Shown: positions 1-5,947 of the stretch, in pieces
How the letters are laid out: each line of letters begins with the position of its first letter
How positions within the stretch are numbered: the stretch's first letter is position 1
Origin: Alcaligenaceae bacterium
GTDB taxonomy: Bacteria; Pseudomonadota; Gammaproteobacteria; Burkholderiales; Burkholderiaceae_B
NCBI GenBank assembly: GCA_012512545.1
Contig: JAAZDZ010000534.1
Location: 1-14,816 of the forward strand
Direction: 5' to 3'
Length of the DNA: 14,816 nt
Translations under genes and position numbers: made by a program
The notes under the pieces: generated by a model
The model's database searches: none
What the model was told of the DNA's origin: nothing
What the model saw: the letters and a program-made list of their open reading frames with translations, nothing else

Positions 1-60
1 CATTACAAGCACACCCATCTACATCCGTTAAAAGGAACGTGGCGATTCACTCCAACGCAA

Positions 61-216
61 GGGCAGGATAAGAAAAATTGAAGAAGCCAAGTCTGAAGGG
101 CCGCGGGCGAAGGGCTGGGTGGGGGTCAAGGGCGCAACCAGCCCTCCGCCAAGGGAAGTCCGGCATCTAGCCGGACCCCGAAACCTTGACGACCTTCAAT
201 TTTCCTTATCCCACCC
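61..216. other. Long imperfect inverted repeat with nested hairpins; candidate structured RNA
   Basis: Positions 66-83 pair with 194-211 (7 bp, one A-C mismatch, 10 bp). After a 2x2 mismatch the stem extends outward by 3 bp (61-63 with 214-216). Inside, 158-164 and 170-176 form a perfect 7-bp hairpin with a 5-nt loop. Positions 111-118 can pair with 138-145, and the loop of that stem holds GTCAAGG (125-131), complementary to CCTTGAC at 184-190, so a pseudoknot is possible. No long reading frame here looks like a protein. I do not recognise an RNA family and cannot tell the strand; a miniature transposon with terminal inverted repeats is the main alternative, though I see no clear target duplication. 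Confidence 0.4.
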
Positions 217-225
217 GACTAAAAT

Positions 226-241
226 AGTTCCACGTGAAACA
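226..241. promoter_or_regulatory. parS-like palindrome (ParB-binding site candidate)
   Basis: The 16-mer at 226-241 matches the general bacterial parS consensus at 14 of 16 positions. Its core, GTTCCACGTGAAAC (227-240), combines the C-containing left arm typical of Pseudomonas-type sites with the A-containing right arm of the Bacillus-type consensus. parS sites bind ParB and usually lie near the chromosome origin. A perfect DnaA box starts five bases downstream. The match is seen in the sequence; ParB binding is inferred. Confidence 0.5.
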
Positions 242-245
242 CCTC

Positions 246-254
246 TGTGGATAA
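246..254 (-). promoter_or_regulatory. DnaA box
   Basis: TGTGGATAA on the plus strand is an exact match to the DnaA box TTATCCACA on the minus strand. A weaker, two-mismatch version follows at 258-266. It sits between the parS-like site and the csp terminator. The match is exact, but whether DnaA uses it is unknown. Confidence 0.55.
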
Positions 255-307
255 ACCTGTGTAGAACCGGTGGGTGGAATGTGTACAACCTCCACAACCA
301 ACAGACC

Positions 308-335
308 AAAAAAAACGCCCTGTGACGGGCGTTTT
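308..335 (-). terminator. Intrinsic terminator of the cold-shock gene
   Basis: A perfect 9-bp stem (312-320 with 327-335) has a 6-nt loop. On the minus strand it ends in a run of eight T (308-315). It lies 21 bp past the csp stop codon. Confidence 0.85.
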
Positions 336-356
336 CAGCTTGGTTTCAACCGAAGC

Positions 357-563
357 TTACAGGGGGCGAATCTCAGCCGCTTGTGGGCCCTTAGGGCCAT
401 CTTTTACTTCGAACTCGACCTCTTGGCCTTCATTCAAGCTGCGATAGCCACGACCCTGAATTGCGGAGAAGTGAGCAAAAACGTCACTGCCGCCAACATC
501 GGGAGTAATGAAACCGAAGCCTTTTTCGGCATTGAACCACTTAACTTTGCCCGTTTGAACCAT
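357..563 (-). CDS. cspA: Cold-shock domain protein, CspA family
   Basis: This 68-residue protein is a complete single cold-shock domain, the usual CspA length. It binds single-stranded RNA and DNA and acts as an RNA chaperone in the cytoplasm. The RNP1 motif KGFGFI is at residues 14-19 and the RNP2 motif VFAHF at 28-32. An in-frame ATG 15 codons upstream (608) would add a tail absent from the family. I chose the ATG at 563 because it gives the conserved N-terminus [10 protein letters not shown], and it has AGGA at 575-578 as a distant ribosome binding site. The gene is monocistronic, closed by the terminator at 308-335. The probable promoter about 140 nt upstream implies the long leader typical of cold-shock mRNAs. 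The family is certain; whether this copy is cold-inducible or constitutive is not visible. Confidence 0.95.
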   Translation of the reverse strand: MVQTGKVKWFNAEKGFGFITPDVGGSDVFAHFSAIQGRGYRSLNEGQEVEFEVKDGPKGPQAAEIRPL

Positions 564-708
564 GATTTGGAACGTCCTAAAAATAAAACAAGAATTGCAT
601 TGCACCAAGAACGCAAAACACGGGACGGCATACCAGGCTTTCAGCAGGACACTGAAAATGATGTATCGCTACGAGACTTGCGGTACGTGGATTACAACTG
701 CACCCGGA

Positions 709-737
709 AGCATACTCATACCTTATAAACTAGGCAA
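709..737 (-). promoter_or_regulatory. Probable csp promoter with long 5' leader
   Basis: On the minus strand TTGCCT (732-737) and TATGCT (709-714) are separated by exactly 17 bp, each matching the sigma-70 consensus at 4 of 6 positions. An AT-rich tract (about 738-800) lies just upstream like an UP element. Transcription would start near 702, giving a leader of about 140 nt that contains a small hairpin (639-644 with 652-657). The interval 564-969 contains no other gene I can support. Confidence 0.5.
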
Positions 738-898
738 TTAATAGTTAACCCTGATGTGGTTTTTTTCCTCCTTAAAATACTTCTTCAATAAAGAAATAAC
801 CCACAACACCCTTCAGCAACCAACACAACAAGAATTTGCAAGCAACAAACCGCCCATTGCCTCATACTTTATTTAAAGCTTTCAAAAGATTATCTTAA

Positions 899-934
899 AG
901 GCTTGAGCGTCATCATCTTCATTTGATCAAGCCT
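899..934. promoter_or_regulatory. 8-bp inverted repeat upstream of the aminotransferase gene
   Basis: AGGCTTGA (899-906) and TCAAGCCT (927-934) are perfectly complementary across a 20-nt spacer and end 35 bp before the ATG at 970. This could be an operator or a leader hairpin. I could not place a confident promoter around it. Confidence 0.35.
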
Positions 935-969
935 CTTGCTTCCGTCTATTTTTGCCCGAGATATAAAAC

Positions 970-2139
970 ATGGAATTACCTACAAGAATGCCAGGCGTTG
1001 GCACCACAATCTTTACCGTGATGAGCCAGCTTGCTACTGAACATCAGGCTATCAATTTAGGGCAGGGCTTTCCTGACTACAACCCAGACCCTTTATTGCT
1101 GGATGAAGTCAATAAAGCCATGCAAGAAGGCCATAACCAGTACCCGCCCATGCCTGGCATTCCTCTATTGCGTGAAGGCATACGAGAGAAGGTCAAAACC
1201 CTTTACGGTCATGATTACAACAGTGATACCGAAATCACCGTCATGGCGGGCGCCAGCGAAGCCTTGATGATGAGCATTATGGCTTTGGTGCACCCTGGAG
1301 ACGAAGTCATCGTCATTGAGCCGTTCTACGACCTCTACAACCCCGTCATCGCCCTGGCAGGGGCTACCCCCGTGATTGTCCCCATGCAGGCGCCTGACGC
1401 CGCCCACGCGACCTACAGGGTGGATTGGCAGCGAGTCAGAGACGCCATTACGCCTCGCACGCGGGCGCTCATATTGAACTTCCCGCATAACCCTACAGGG
1501 ATCAACCTGACGGAAGCCGATCTTGATGCATTGGAACGGATTGTGGAAGAAACAGGAATCTTCCTGATTTCAGATGAAGTCTACGAACATATTGTTTTTG
1601 ATGGAAAACAGCATCAAAGCTTGTGCCGTAGAAAATCATTGGCTGAAAAATCTGTCGTGATTTCTTCGTTTGGAAAAACGTATCACGTAACAGGTTGGAA
1701 AATCGGTTATTGCTGCGCGCCCGCAGCCATTACGGCTGAAATCAGAAAGTTGCACCAATTCAACGTATTCACGGTGGTATCGCCCATGCAATGGGCATTG
1801 GCGCGCTTTATGGCCAACCCGCAGCATCACCTTGACCTGGCCGGTTTTTACCAAACCAAACAAGATCGTTTGTTCAATGGCCTGGCCAATACCCGATTCA
1901 AGCCGGTTAAAAGCGCAGGTACATTCTTTTTATTGGCTGATTACAGCGAAATCAGCGATATGCCAGAAGCAGAATTCGCCAAATGGCTGACCATTGAACA
2001 TGGAGTGGGGGTGATCCCGTTGTCGGCGTTCTACCGCGACCCTGCTGCGCCTGAAGCCAACCATGGGCTGGTTCGTTTTTGTTTTGCCAAGAAGGACGCC
2101 ACCCTGGACCAGGCCATTGAACGCTTGAGCAAGCTGTAA
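970..2139 (+). CDS. ybdL: PLP-dependent methionine-type aminotransferase, YbdL family
   Basis: This 389-residue fold-type I aminotransferase closely resembles E. coli YbdL, which transaminates methionine and some aromatic or histidine substrates to 2-oxo acids in the cytoplasm. Visible landmarks are the N-terminal GTTIFTVMSQLA block (11-22), the substrate-loop NPTG (174-177), SDEVYE (201-206) with the Asp and Tyr that contact the cofactor, the PLP lysine K236 in SSFGKTYHVTGWK, and the C-terminal carboxylate-binding arginine R369 in LVRFCFAKK. The length is normal and no key residue is missing. The ribosome binding site is weak (GAG at 958-960), but no better start lies nearby. An intrinsic terminator follows, so the gene is probably a single transcription unit. 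Exact substrate range is inferred from the family; a kynurenine or other 2-oxo-acid aminotransferase activity is possible. Confidence 0.9.
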   Translation: MELPTRMPGVGTTIFTVMSQLATEHQAINLGQGFPDYNPDPLLLDEVNKAMQEGHNQYPPMPGIPLLREGIREKVKTLYGHDYNSDTEITVMAGASEALMMSIMALVHPGDEVIVIEPFYDLYNPVIALAGATPVIVPMQAPDAAHATYRVDWQRVRDAITPRTRALILNFPHNPTGINLTEADLDALERIVEETGIFLISDEVYEHIVFDGKQHQSLCRRKSLAEKSVVISSFGKTYHVTGWKIGYCCAPAAITAEIRKLHQFNVFTVVSPMQWALARFMANPQHHLDLAGFYQTKQDRLFNGLANTRFKPVKSAGTFFLLADYSEISDMPEAEFAKWLTIEHGVGVIPLSAFYRDPAAPEANHGLVRFCFAKKDATLDQAIERLSKL

Positions 2140-2226
2140 ATCCCTTTTTCCTGTGGTCTGCCATCGAAAGAAGCAACACGATAACACACGGTTTCAGAGA
2201 ACAGGAAAGCAGGGTTGGTGGATGAG

Positions 2227-2260
2227 GGGTAGCCGCAAAGCTGTGGCTGCCCTTTTGTTT
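2227..2260 (+). terminator. Intrinsic terminator after the aminotransferase gene
   Basis: The stem GGGTAGCC (2227-2234) pairs with GGCTGCCC (2245-2252), with one G-U pair and a 10-nt loop. It is followed by TTTTGTTT, and ends about 120 bp after the stop codon. Confidence 0.7.
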
Positions 2261-2267
2261 ATCCTTA

Positions 2268-2491
2268 TCTTCTTTATATAAAGACTGGTAGTAATAAGCC
2301 CTGTGGATAACTGGCACAACTGCCCGAAATCCTGCTACAACAAGAACTTACAGCAGTCTTGATGGTGGAATAAGCAAGGGCGGTACTCGTGGACGGTTTG
2401 GGGAAAATTTTTTCATCAGGCCGGAAATCCCTGCTTGTTCCCTGTTCATCAACAACTTCTTCACATGCCTCTTTCCTAGAGCTTATCCACA
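2268..2491. repeat. Paired DnaA-box intergenic element, copy A
   Basis: This stretch begins with an AT-rich tract (2268-2280), then a perfect DnaA box in minus orientation (2302-2310), a relaxed box TTCTTCACA (2457-2465), and a perfect box in plus orientation (2483-2491). Positions 2300-2324 match 5661-5685 of copy B at 23 of 25 bases. The AT-rich tract sits at nearly the same distance from the box in both copies, and the two perfect boxes are 181 bp apart here against 180 in copy B. The layout resembles a small unwinding region plus DnaA sites, but too few boxes are present to call an origin. The distal box touches the ribosome binding site of the Fic gene. No gene is supported within it. 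Confidence 0.55.
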
Positions 2492-2500
2492 GGAGGAATC

Positions 2501-3118
2501 ATGGGGCGATACGATGTTTCGGGGTCACAAGGTGCGCTGCAAGCAGGCTCGGAAGAGGGGGTTCTGGAAAATAAGCTGGCCATCACGCGTCAGGACGAGA
2601 TCAACGAAGCCGAAATTGTGCTCTTGCAAAAGCTCTACATCCTGGTGCTTCAGGAGCGCATGCCACATGGCCGCATCAGCACCCAGATTCTGAGGAACTG
2701 GCACAAACGCTGGTTGGGAAACCTCTATGACTGGGCCGGGCAATACCGTGCGGTAAACATGAGCAAAGACGGTTTTCCGTTTGCACCCGCCGCCCAGTTG
2801 CCCCGCTTGATGCAGGTATTTGATTCAGAGTATCTGGGCCGATACACACCGTGTTCGGGTATGGACTTCACACAATTGGTAGAAGCCATTGCCGTTGTCC
2901 ATGTGGAATTCATACTCATGCACCCGTTTCGTGAGGGCAATGGCAGAGTTTCAAGGTTGTTGGCCGATGTTATGGCCGCTCAGGCAGGCCACGAATTGCT
3001 TGACTACAGTTTGTGGGAACAAAACAAAGCGGCCTATGTGGCCGCCATACAAAAAGGAATGGAGTGTGATTACGAACCCATGAAATACTGGGTAAGCCGG
3101 GCGTTGGAAAGCCCTTGA
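2501..3118 (+). CDS. Fic-domain protein (probable AMP-transferase)
   Basis: This 205-residue protein carries the Fic signature HPFREGNGR at 141-149, with the catalytic His141, the acidic Glu145 and Arg149 in place. It also has the substrate flap WAGQYRAVNMSKDGFPFAP (78-96). The N-terminal VLENKLAIT block (21-29) is common in short stand-alone Fic proteins. Fic enzymes transfer AMP, or less often other groups, from a nucleotide to Ser, Thr or Tyr of a target protein; targets here are unknown. The start is fixed by a perfect AGGAGG at 2491-2496. No antitoxin gene of the FicA/VbhA type lies next to it. The C-terminus has S199-xxx-E203-S204, close to but not matching the self-inhibitory motif (S/T)xxxE(G/N). 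A 62-aa gene converges on it 16 bp downstream. The domain is certain, the biological role is not. Confidence 0.92.
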   Translation: MGRYDVSGSQGALQAGSEEGVLENKLAITRQDEINEAEIVLLQKLYILVLQERMPHGRISTQILRNWHKRWLGNLYDWAGQYRAVNMSKDGFPFAPAAQLPRLMQVFDSEYLGRYTPCSGMDFTQLVEAIAVVHVEFILMHPFREGNGRVSRLLADVMAAQAGHELLDYSLWEQNKAAYVAAIQKGMECDYEPMKYWVSRALESP

Positions 3119-3134
3119 GCAATTCGCAATGGAA

Positions 3135-3323
3135 TCAGGATGTGGCCAGAGGCAGGTTCTGGAATTTGCTGTCTTGCGCCTGCAGGCGGGTTTCGAGTTC
3201 GGAAACGGATTGCCCGGTTTCTATGGCGGTAGAACTGGCGACAGCGCGAATGATGCGCGTAACGCTGGGCTGCTTATGAGCCTGGGAATGGCCATTCAGG
3301 CCGAATTTGGATTTGGTTTTCAT
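3135..3323 (-). CDS. Small conserved-looking hypothetical protein (62 aa)
   Basis: I do not recognise a family. The protein is 62 residues, basic at the N-terminus (MKTKSKFGLNGHSQAHK), with a middle segment RIIRAVASSTAIETG that is probably helical, and no membrane segment or signal peptide. Codon use is balanced and looks coding. An exact TATAAT on the minus strand at 3350-3355 would start transcription about 20 nt before the ATG, supporting this strand over the overlapping plus-strand frame (3129-3350), which has no good start site. The ribosome binding site is not obvious. It converges on the Fic gene and diverges from the asparaginase gene. Confidence 0.6.
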   Translation of the reverse strand: MKTKSKFGLNGHSQAHKQPSVTRIIRAVASSTAIETGQSVSELETRLQAQDSKFQNLPLATS

Positions 3324-3349
3324 GAGGCACGCAAGAATGTGTACCGTTA

Positions 3350-3355
3350 ATTATA
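3350..3355 (-). promoter_or_regulatory. Consensus -10 element for the 62-aa gene
   Basis: The minus strand reads TATAAT exactly, followed after about 27 bases by the ATG at 3323. The -35 region is poor, and no extended -10 TG is present, so promoter strength is uncertain. Confidence 0.45.
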
Positions 3356-3439
3356 CTGCCAATACCACTTAAAGCCATGTTTTATCAATGATTTGCGCCT
3401 TTTCAGCCACATTGAGGGCGCCTTCTCATCCGTAACGAC

Positions 3440-4474
3440 ATGAATAAAAACTCACAAGAAAATCATTCCAAAAAAATACCTGGCCGACACGCCGCTTTGA
3501 AGCGCGTTGTTCTGCTTTCCACAGGTGGCACCATTGCCAGCGCGCCAGGCAGTGACGGCCGTGCCGTGGCAGGTGTGCTGTCCGGCGAAGACCTTCTGGC
3601 ACACACTGGGCTTGAAGGGCTGATGGAAGCGCGCGTGGAATCCGTATTCCAGAAGGCCAGCAATGCCATTGGCCCGGCACAATGGAGACAGCTTGCGGAA
3701 AAATGCGCGCAGCTCATTCATTCAAAGCAAGTCGATGGCATTGTGATTACCCACGGCACGGATACCCTGGAAGACACGGCCTATTATCTGCACTGCGTTC
3801 TCGATACTTCTCAAGTGCCGGTCATTGTCACCGGCTCGCAGCGGGTGCCACAGGCCATGGGCAGCGATGCCTACGCAAATTTGCGGCAAGCCATGGAGCT
3901 GGCCGCAAGCCCGCATGCCAGGGGGCAGGGCGTGCTCGTGTCATTCAACCAATCGGTCTTCAGCGCCGGTTTTGTCAGAAAGGTCAGCAGCTACCAGCTG
4001 AATGGTTTTGATGCGCCGGGCCTGGGGCCTGCAGGAATGCTGGACGAAGGATGCTTCCACCTGCTGCAACGCCCCCGGATACAGCCACTGCTGCCCAACC
4101 CTGCGCAATTGCCCCGTGTGGACATCCTGCCCGCATACGGTGGGGCAGAAGCAGCGATGGCCCGTGCAGTCCTTCAGAGCGCCCCAGACGCGCTTGTAGT
4201 GGATGGCCTGGGGCGTGGCCAGGTTCCGCTGGCCTGGGCGCCTGTGCTGGCTGAGGCGCTGGAAAACGGTGCCATCATCGCCGTTTGCAGCAGCACTTTG
4301 CATGGTGCCACCCATGAAAGCTACGACTATCCCGGTTCTTTGCACGAACTGGTGAGCGCCGGGGCGTTCAATGTCAGCCATCTTTCTGCCAGAAAAGCGC
4401 GTATCCGCCTGGCGCTTTCTATGGCGGCCTACGGAAAAGATATCTCAGCCATCGCTGCCGCATTCAGCTGGTAG
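3440..4474 (+). CDS. L-asparaginase family protein (cytoplasmic type)
   Basis: This 344-residue protein would hydrolyse L-asparagine to aspartate and ammonia. The first catalytic block, STGGTIAS, is at 27-34 with nucleophile T31. The second, HGTDTLEDTAYYL, is at 105-117 and contributes T107 and D108. K181 in VRKVSSY aligns with the triad lysine of E. coli AnsB. There is no signal peptide: the hydrophilic N-terminus runs to about residue 20, so the enzyme should be cytoplasmic. The flexible-loop tyrosine usual in this family is not visible: residues 31-56 contain no Tyr. The start has no clear ribosome binding site. The dehydrogenase gene begins 36 bp downstream on the same strand with no terminator between, so the two are probably co-transcribed. 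Preference for asparagine over glutamine cannot be read from the sequence. Confidence 0.88.
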   Translation: MNKNSQENHSKKIPGRHAALKRVVLLSTGGTIASAPGSDGRAVAGVLSGEDLLAHTGLEGLMEARVESVFQKASNAIGPAQWRQLAEKCAQLIHSKQVDGIVITHGTDTLEDTAYYLHCVLDTSQVPVIVTGSQRVPQAMGSDAYANLRQAMELAASPHARGQGVLVSFNQSVFSAGFVRKVSSYQLNGFDAPGLGPAGMLDEGCFHLLQRPRIQPLLPNPAQLPRVDILPAYGGAEAAMARAVLQSAPDALVVDGLGRGQVPLAWAPVLAEALENGAIIAVCSSTLHGATHESYDYPGSLHELVSAGAFNVSHLSARKARIRLALSMAAYGKDISAIAAAFSW

Positions 4475-4510
4475 TCGGCCACTCATCACCTTCATCACCA
4501 TAAGGAAATC

Positions 4511-5587
4511 ATGTCTTCGTTCAAGATTGCCATCATTCCGGGCGACGGTATTGGAAAGGAAATCATGCCCGAGGCCCTTCGGGCCCTGGACACCTTGAAA
4601 AGCCGTCACAACCTTTCCTTTGAACTGGAACATTTCGACTGGGCATGCGCGGAATACTACCAACGCCATGGCGACATGATGCCCGCCGACTGGTTCGACA
4701 CCCTGAAAGATTTTGATGTCATTCTGTTTGGCGCTGTAGGCTGGCCTGATGTGGTCCCCGATCACGTTTCCCTGTGGGGCTCTTTGCTGAAATTCCGCCG
4801 GGAATTTGATCAGTACATCAATCTGCGGCCTGTCAAGCTCATGCCTGGTGTGCCATGCCCTCTGGCGGGCAAAAAACCGGGCGATATCGACTTTCTGGTG
4901 GTACGCGAAAACACTGAAGGCGAATACACGAATGTGGGCGGACGCCTGTTTGCCGGAACCGAAAGGGAAGTGGTTCTGCAGGAAGCTGTTTTTACACGAC
5001 ATGGCGTGGATCGCGTACTGGATTTTGCCTTCAAACAGGCTCAGAAGCGCGAACGCAGGCATGTGACTTCAGCCACGAAATCGAATGGCATTGCGATCAG
5101 CATGCCGTACTGGGATGAGCGCATGAAGGCGATGGCGCAGAACTACCCGGACATCACCTGGGACCAATACCACATTGATATTCTGACCGCGCGTTTTGTG
5201 CTGTCGCCAGAACGCTTTGATGTTGTGGTGGCTTCCAACCTGTTTGGCGACATTCTATCCGACCTGGGGCCGGCTTGTGCAGGCACGATTGGCATTGCGC
5301 CTTCGGCCAACCTGAATCCAGAAAGAAAATTTCCTTCCTTGTTTGAACCCGTACATGGTTCAGCACCCGATATCTACGGAAAGAATATTGCCAACCCGAT
5401 AGGGATGATCTGGTCTGCCGCCATGATGCTGGAATTCCTGGGGGAACGAGATCCGTCCTGCGCCGGTGCGGCAGCTGAGCTGCTGACAGCCATCGAAACT
5501 GTTTTGCAGAACGGCCCCCATACCCCGGACTTGGGCGGTGCTGCAAGCACGACAGATATGGGCAAGGCTGTCGTAGACGCCTTGTAG
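4511..5587 (+). CDS. dmlA: D-malate / tartrate dehydrogenase (beta-decarboxylating)
   Basis: This 358-residue enzyme belongs to the isocitrate/isopropylmalate dehydrogenase superfamily and is closest to E. coli DmlA and tartrate dehydrogenase TtuC. It oxidatively decarboxylates D-malate to pyruvate, or acts on tartrate, with NAD and a divalent metal, in the cytoplasm. Visible are GDGIGKE (11-17), the substrate arginines in LLKFRREFD and NLRPVKL (92-110), VVRENTEGEYTNVGG (130-144) with catalytic Tyr139, catalytic Lys190 in SATKSNG, and metal-binding aspartates D223, D247 and D251. The cofactor region FEPVHGSAPDIYGKNIANP (278-296) is of the NAD type. AAGGA at 4503-4507 supports the start. It follows the asparaginase gene by 36 bp and ends in an intrinsic terminator. 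DmlA and TtuC cannot be separated by sequence reading alone. Confidence 0.92.
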   Translation: MSSFKIAIIPGDGIGKEIMPEALRALDTLKSRHNLSFELEHFDWACAEYYQRHGDMMPADWFDTLKDFDVILFGAVGWPDVVPDHVSLWGSLLKFRREFDQYINLRPVKLMPGVPCPLAGKKPGDIDFLVVRENTEGEYTNVGGRLFAGTEREVVLQEAVFTRHGVDRVLDFAFKQAQKRERRHVTSATKSNGIAISMPYWDERMKAMAQNYPDITWDQYHIDILTARFVLSPERFDVVVASNLFGDILSDLGPACAGTIGIAPSANLNPERKFPSLFEPVHGSAPDIYGKNIANPIGMIWSAAMMLEFLGERDPSCAGAAAELLTAIETVLQNGPHTPDLGGAASTTDMGKAVVDAL

Positions 5588-5599
5588 AAGCAGGCTGGC

Positions 5600-5637
5600 A
5601 AGAAGGAAAGTTCTTTATTCCTTTCTTTCTTCTTTTT
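5600..5637 (+). terminator. Intrinsic terminator after the dehydrogenase gene
   Basis: An 11-bp stem (5600-5610 with 5621-5631, one G-U pair) with a 10-nt loop is followed by CTTTTT. It lies 12 bp past the stop codon and overlaps the start of DnaA-box element copy B. Confidence 0.65.
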
Positions 5638-5851
5638 ATATATGTTGTTGGTAATGGGTGCCTGTGGATAAGTGGAACAACTGCCGCAAACCTACGGTTC
5701 ATCATGTTTTCCAGAGGTTTCTCGCCGTCAATAAGCGTGCTGGAAACCGTTTGATGGAATCTGGACAATTTTCTGGATGGCGAAGTTTGCGGCGTTCATC
5801 CACTTTTGCTCCACAGGCTGTGCACAACCAGGCTCCCAGCAGTTATCCACA
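5628..5851. repeat. Paired DnaA-box intergenic element, copy B
   Basis: This is the second copy of the element at 2268-2491. An AT-rich tract (5628-5643) precedes a perfect DnaA box in minus orientation (5663-5671), a relaxed box TGTGCACAA (5819-5827) and a perfect box in plus orientation (5843-5851). The segment between the boxes is only weakly similar to copy A, while the first box with its flank is nearly identical (23 of 25 bases). The whole 5588-5947 interval contains no gene I can support. Function is inferred: DnaA binding, titration or a dispersed repeat. Confidence 0.55.
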
Positions 5852-5947
5852 GATGAAAATTCCCCTGCAGGGCTGATAAATGGCCAGAACGCTGATTTTT
5901 ACCCTGTGTTGTCGTAAGCTTTTGCCTGTGATTTCGAGGGTGTAGAA

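Noticed and set aside
1..81. Possible 3' end of a plus-strand gene (26 codons open to TGA at 79-81)
   Set aside because: A stretch this short is open by chance often, I recognise no protein family in it, and its stop lies inside the inverted repeat.
270..728. 152-codon plus-strand open frame across the csp locus
   Set aside because: It is antisense to the certain cold-shock gene and its terminator and leader; the predicted product looks random.
3129..3350. 73-codon plus-strand open frame
   Set aside because: It overlaps the better supported minus-strand 62-aa gene, has no good ribosome binding site and shows a composition expected for an antisense frame.
5600..5880. Chromosomal replication origin
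   Set aside because: AT-rich DNA and DnaA boxes are present, but there are only two perfect and one relaxed box, and no dnaA, rpmH, gidA or parAB gene is nearby. A similar element at 2268-2491 makes a unique origin less likely.
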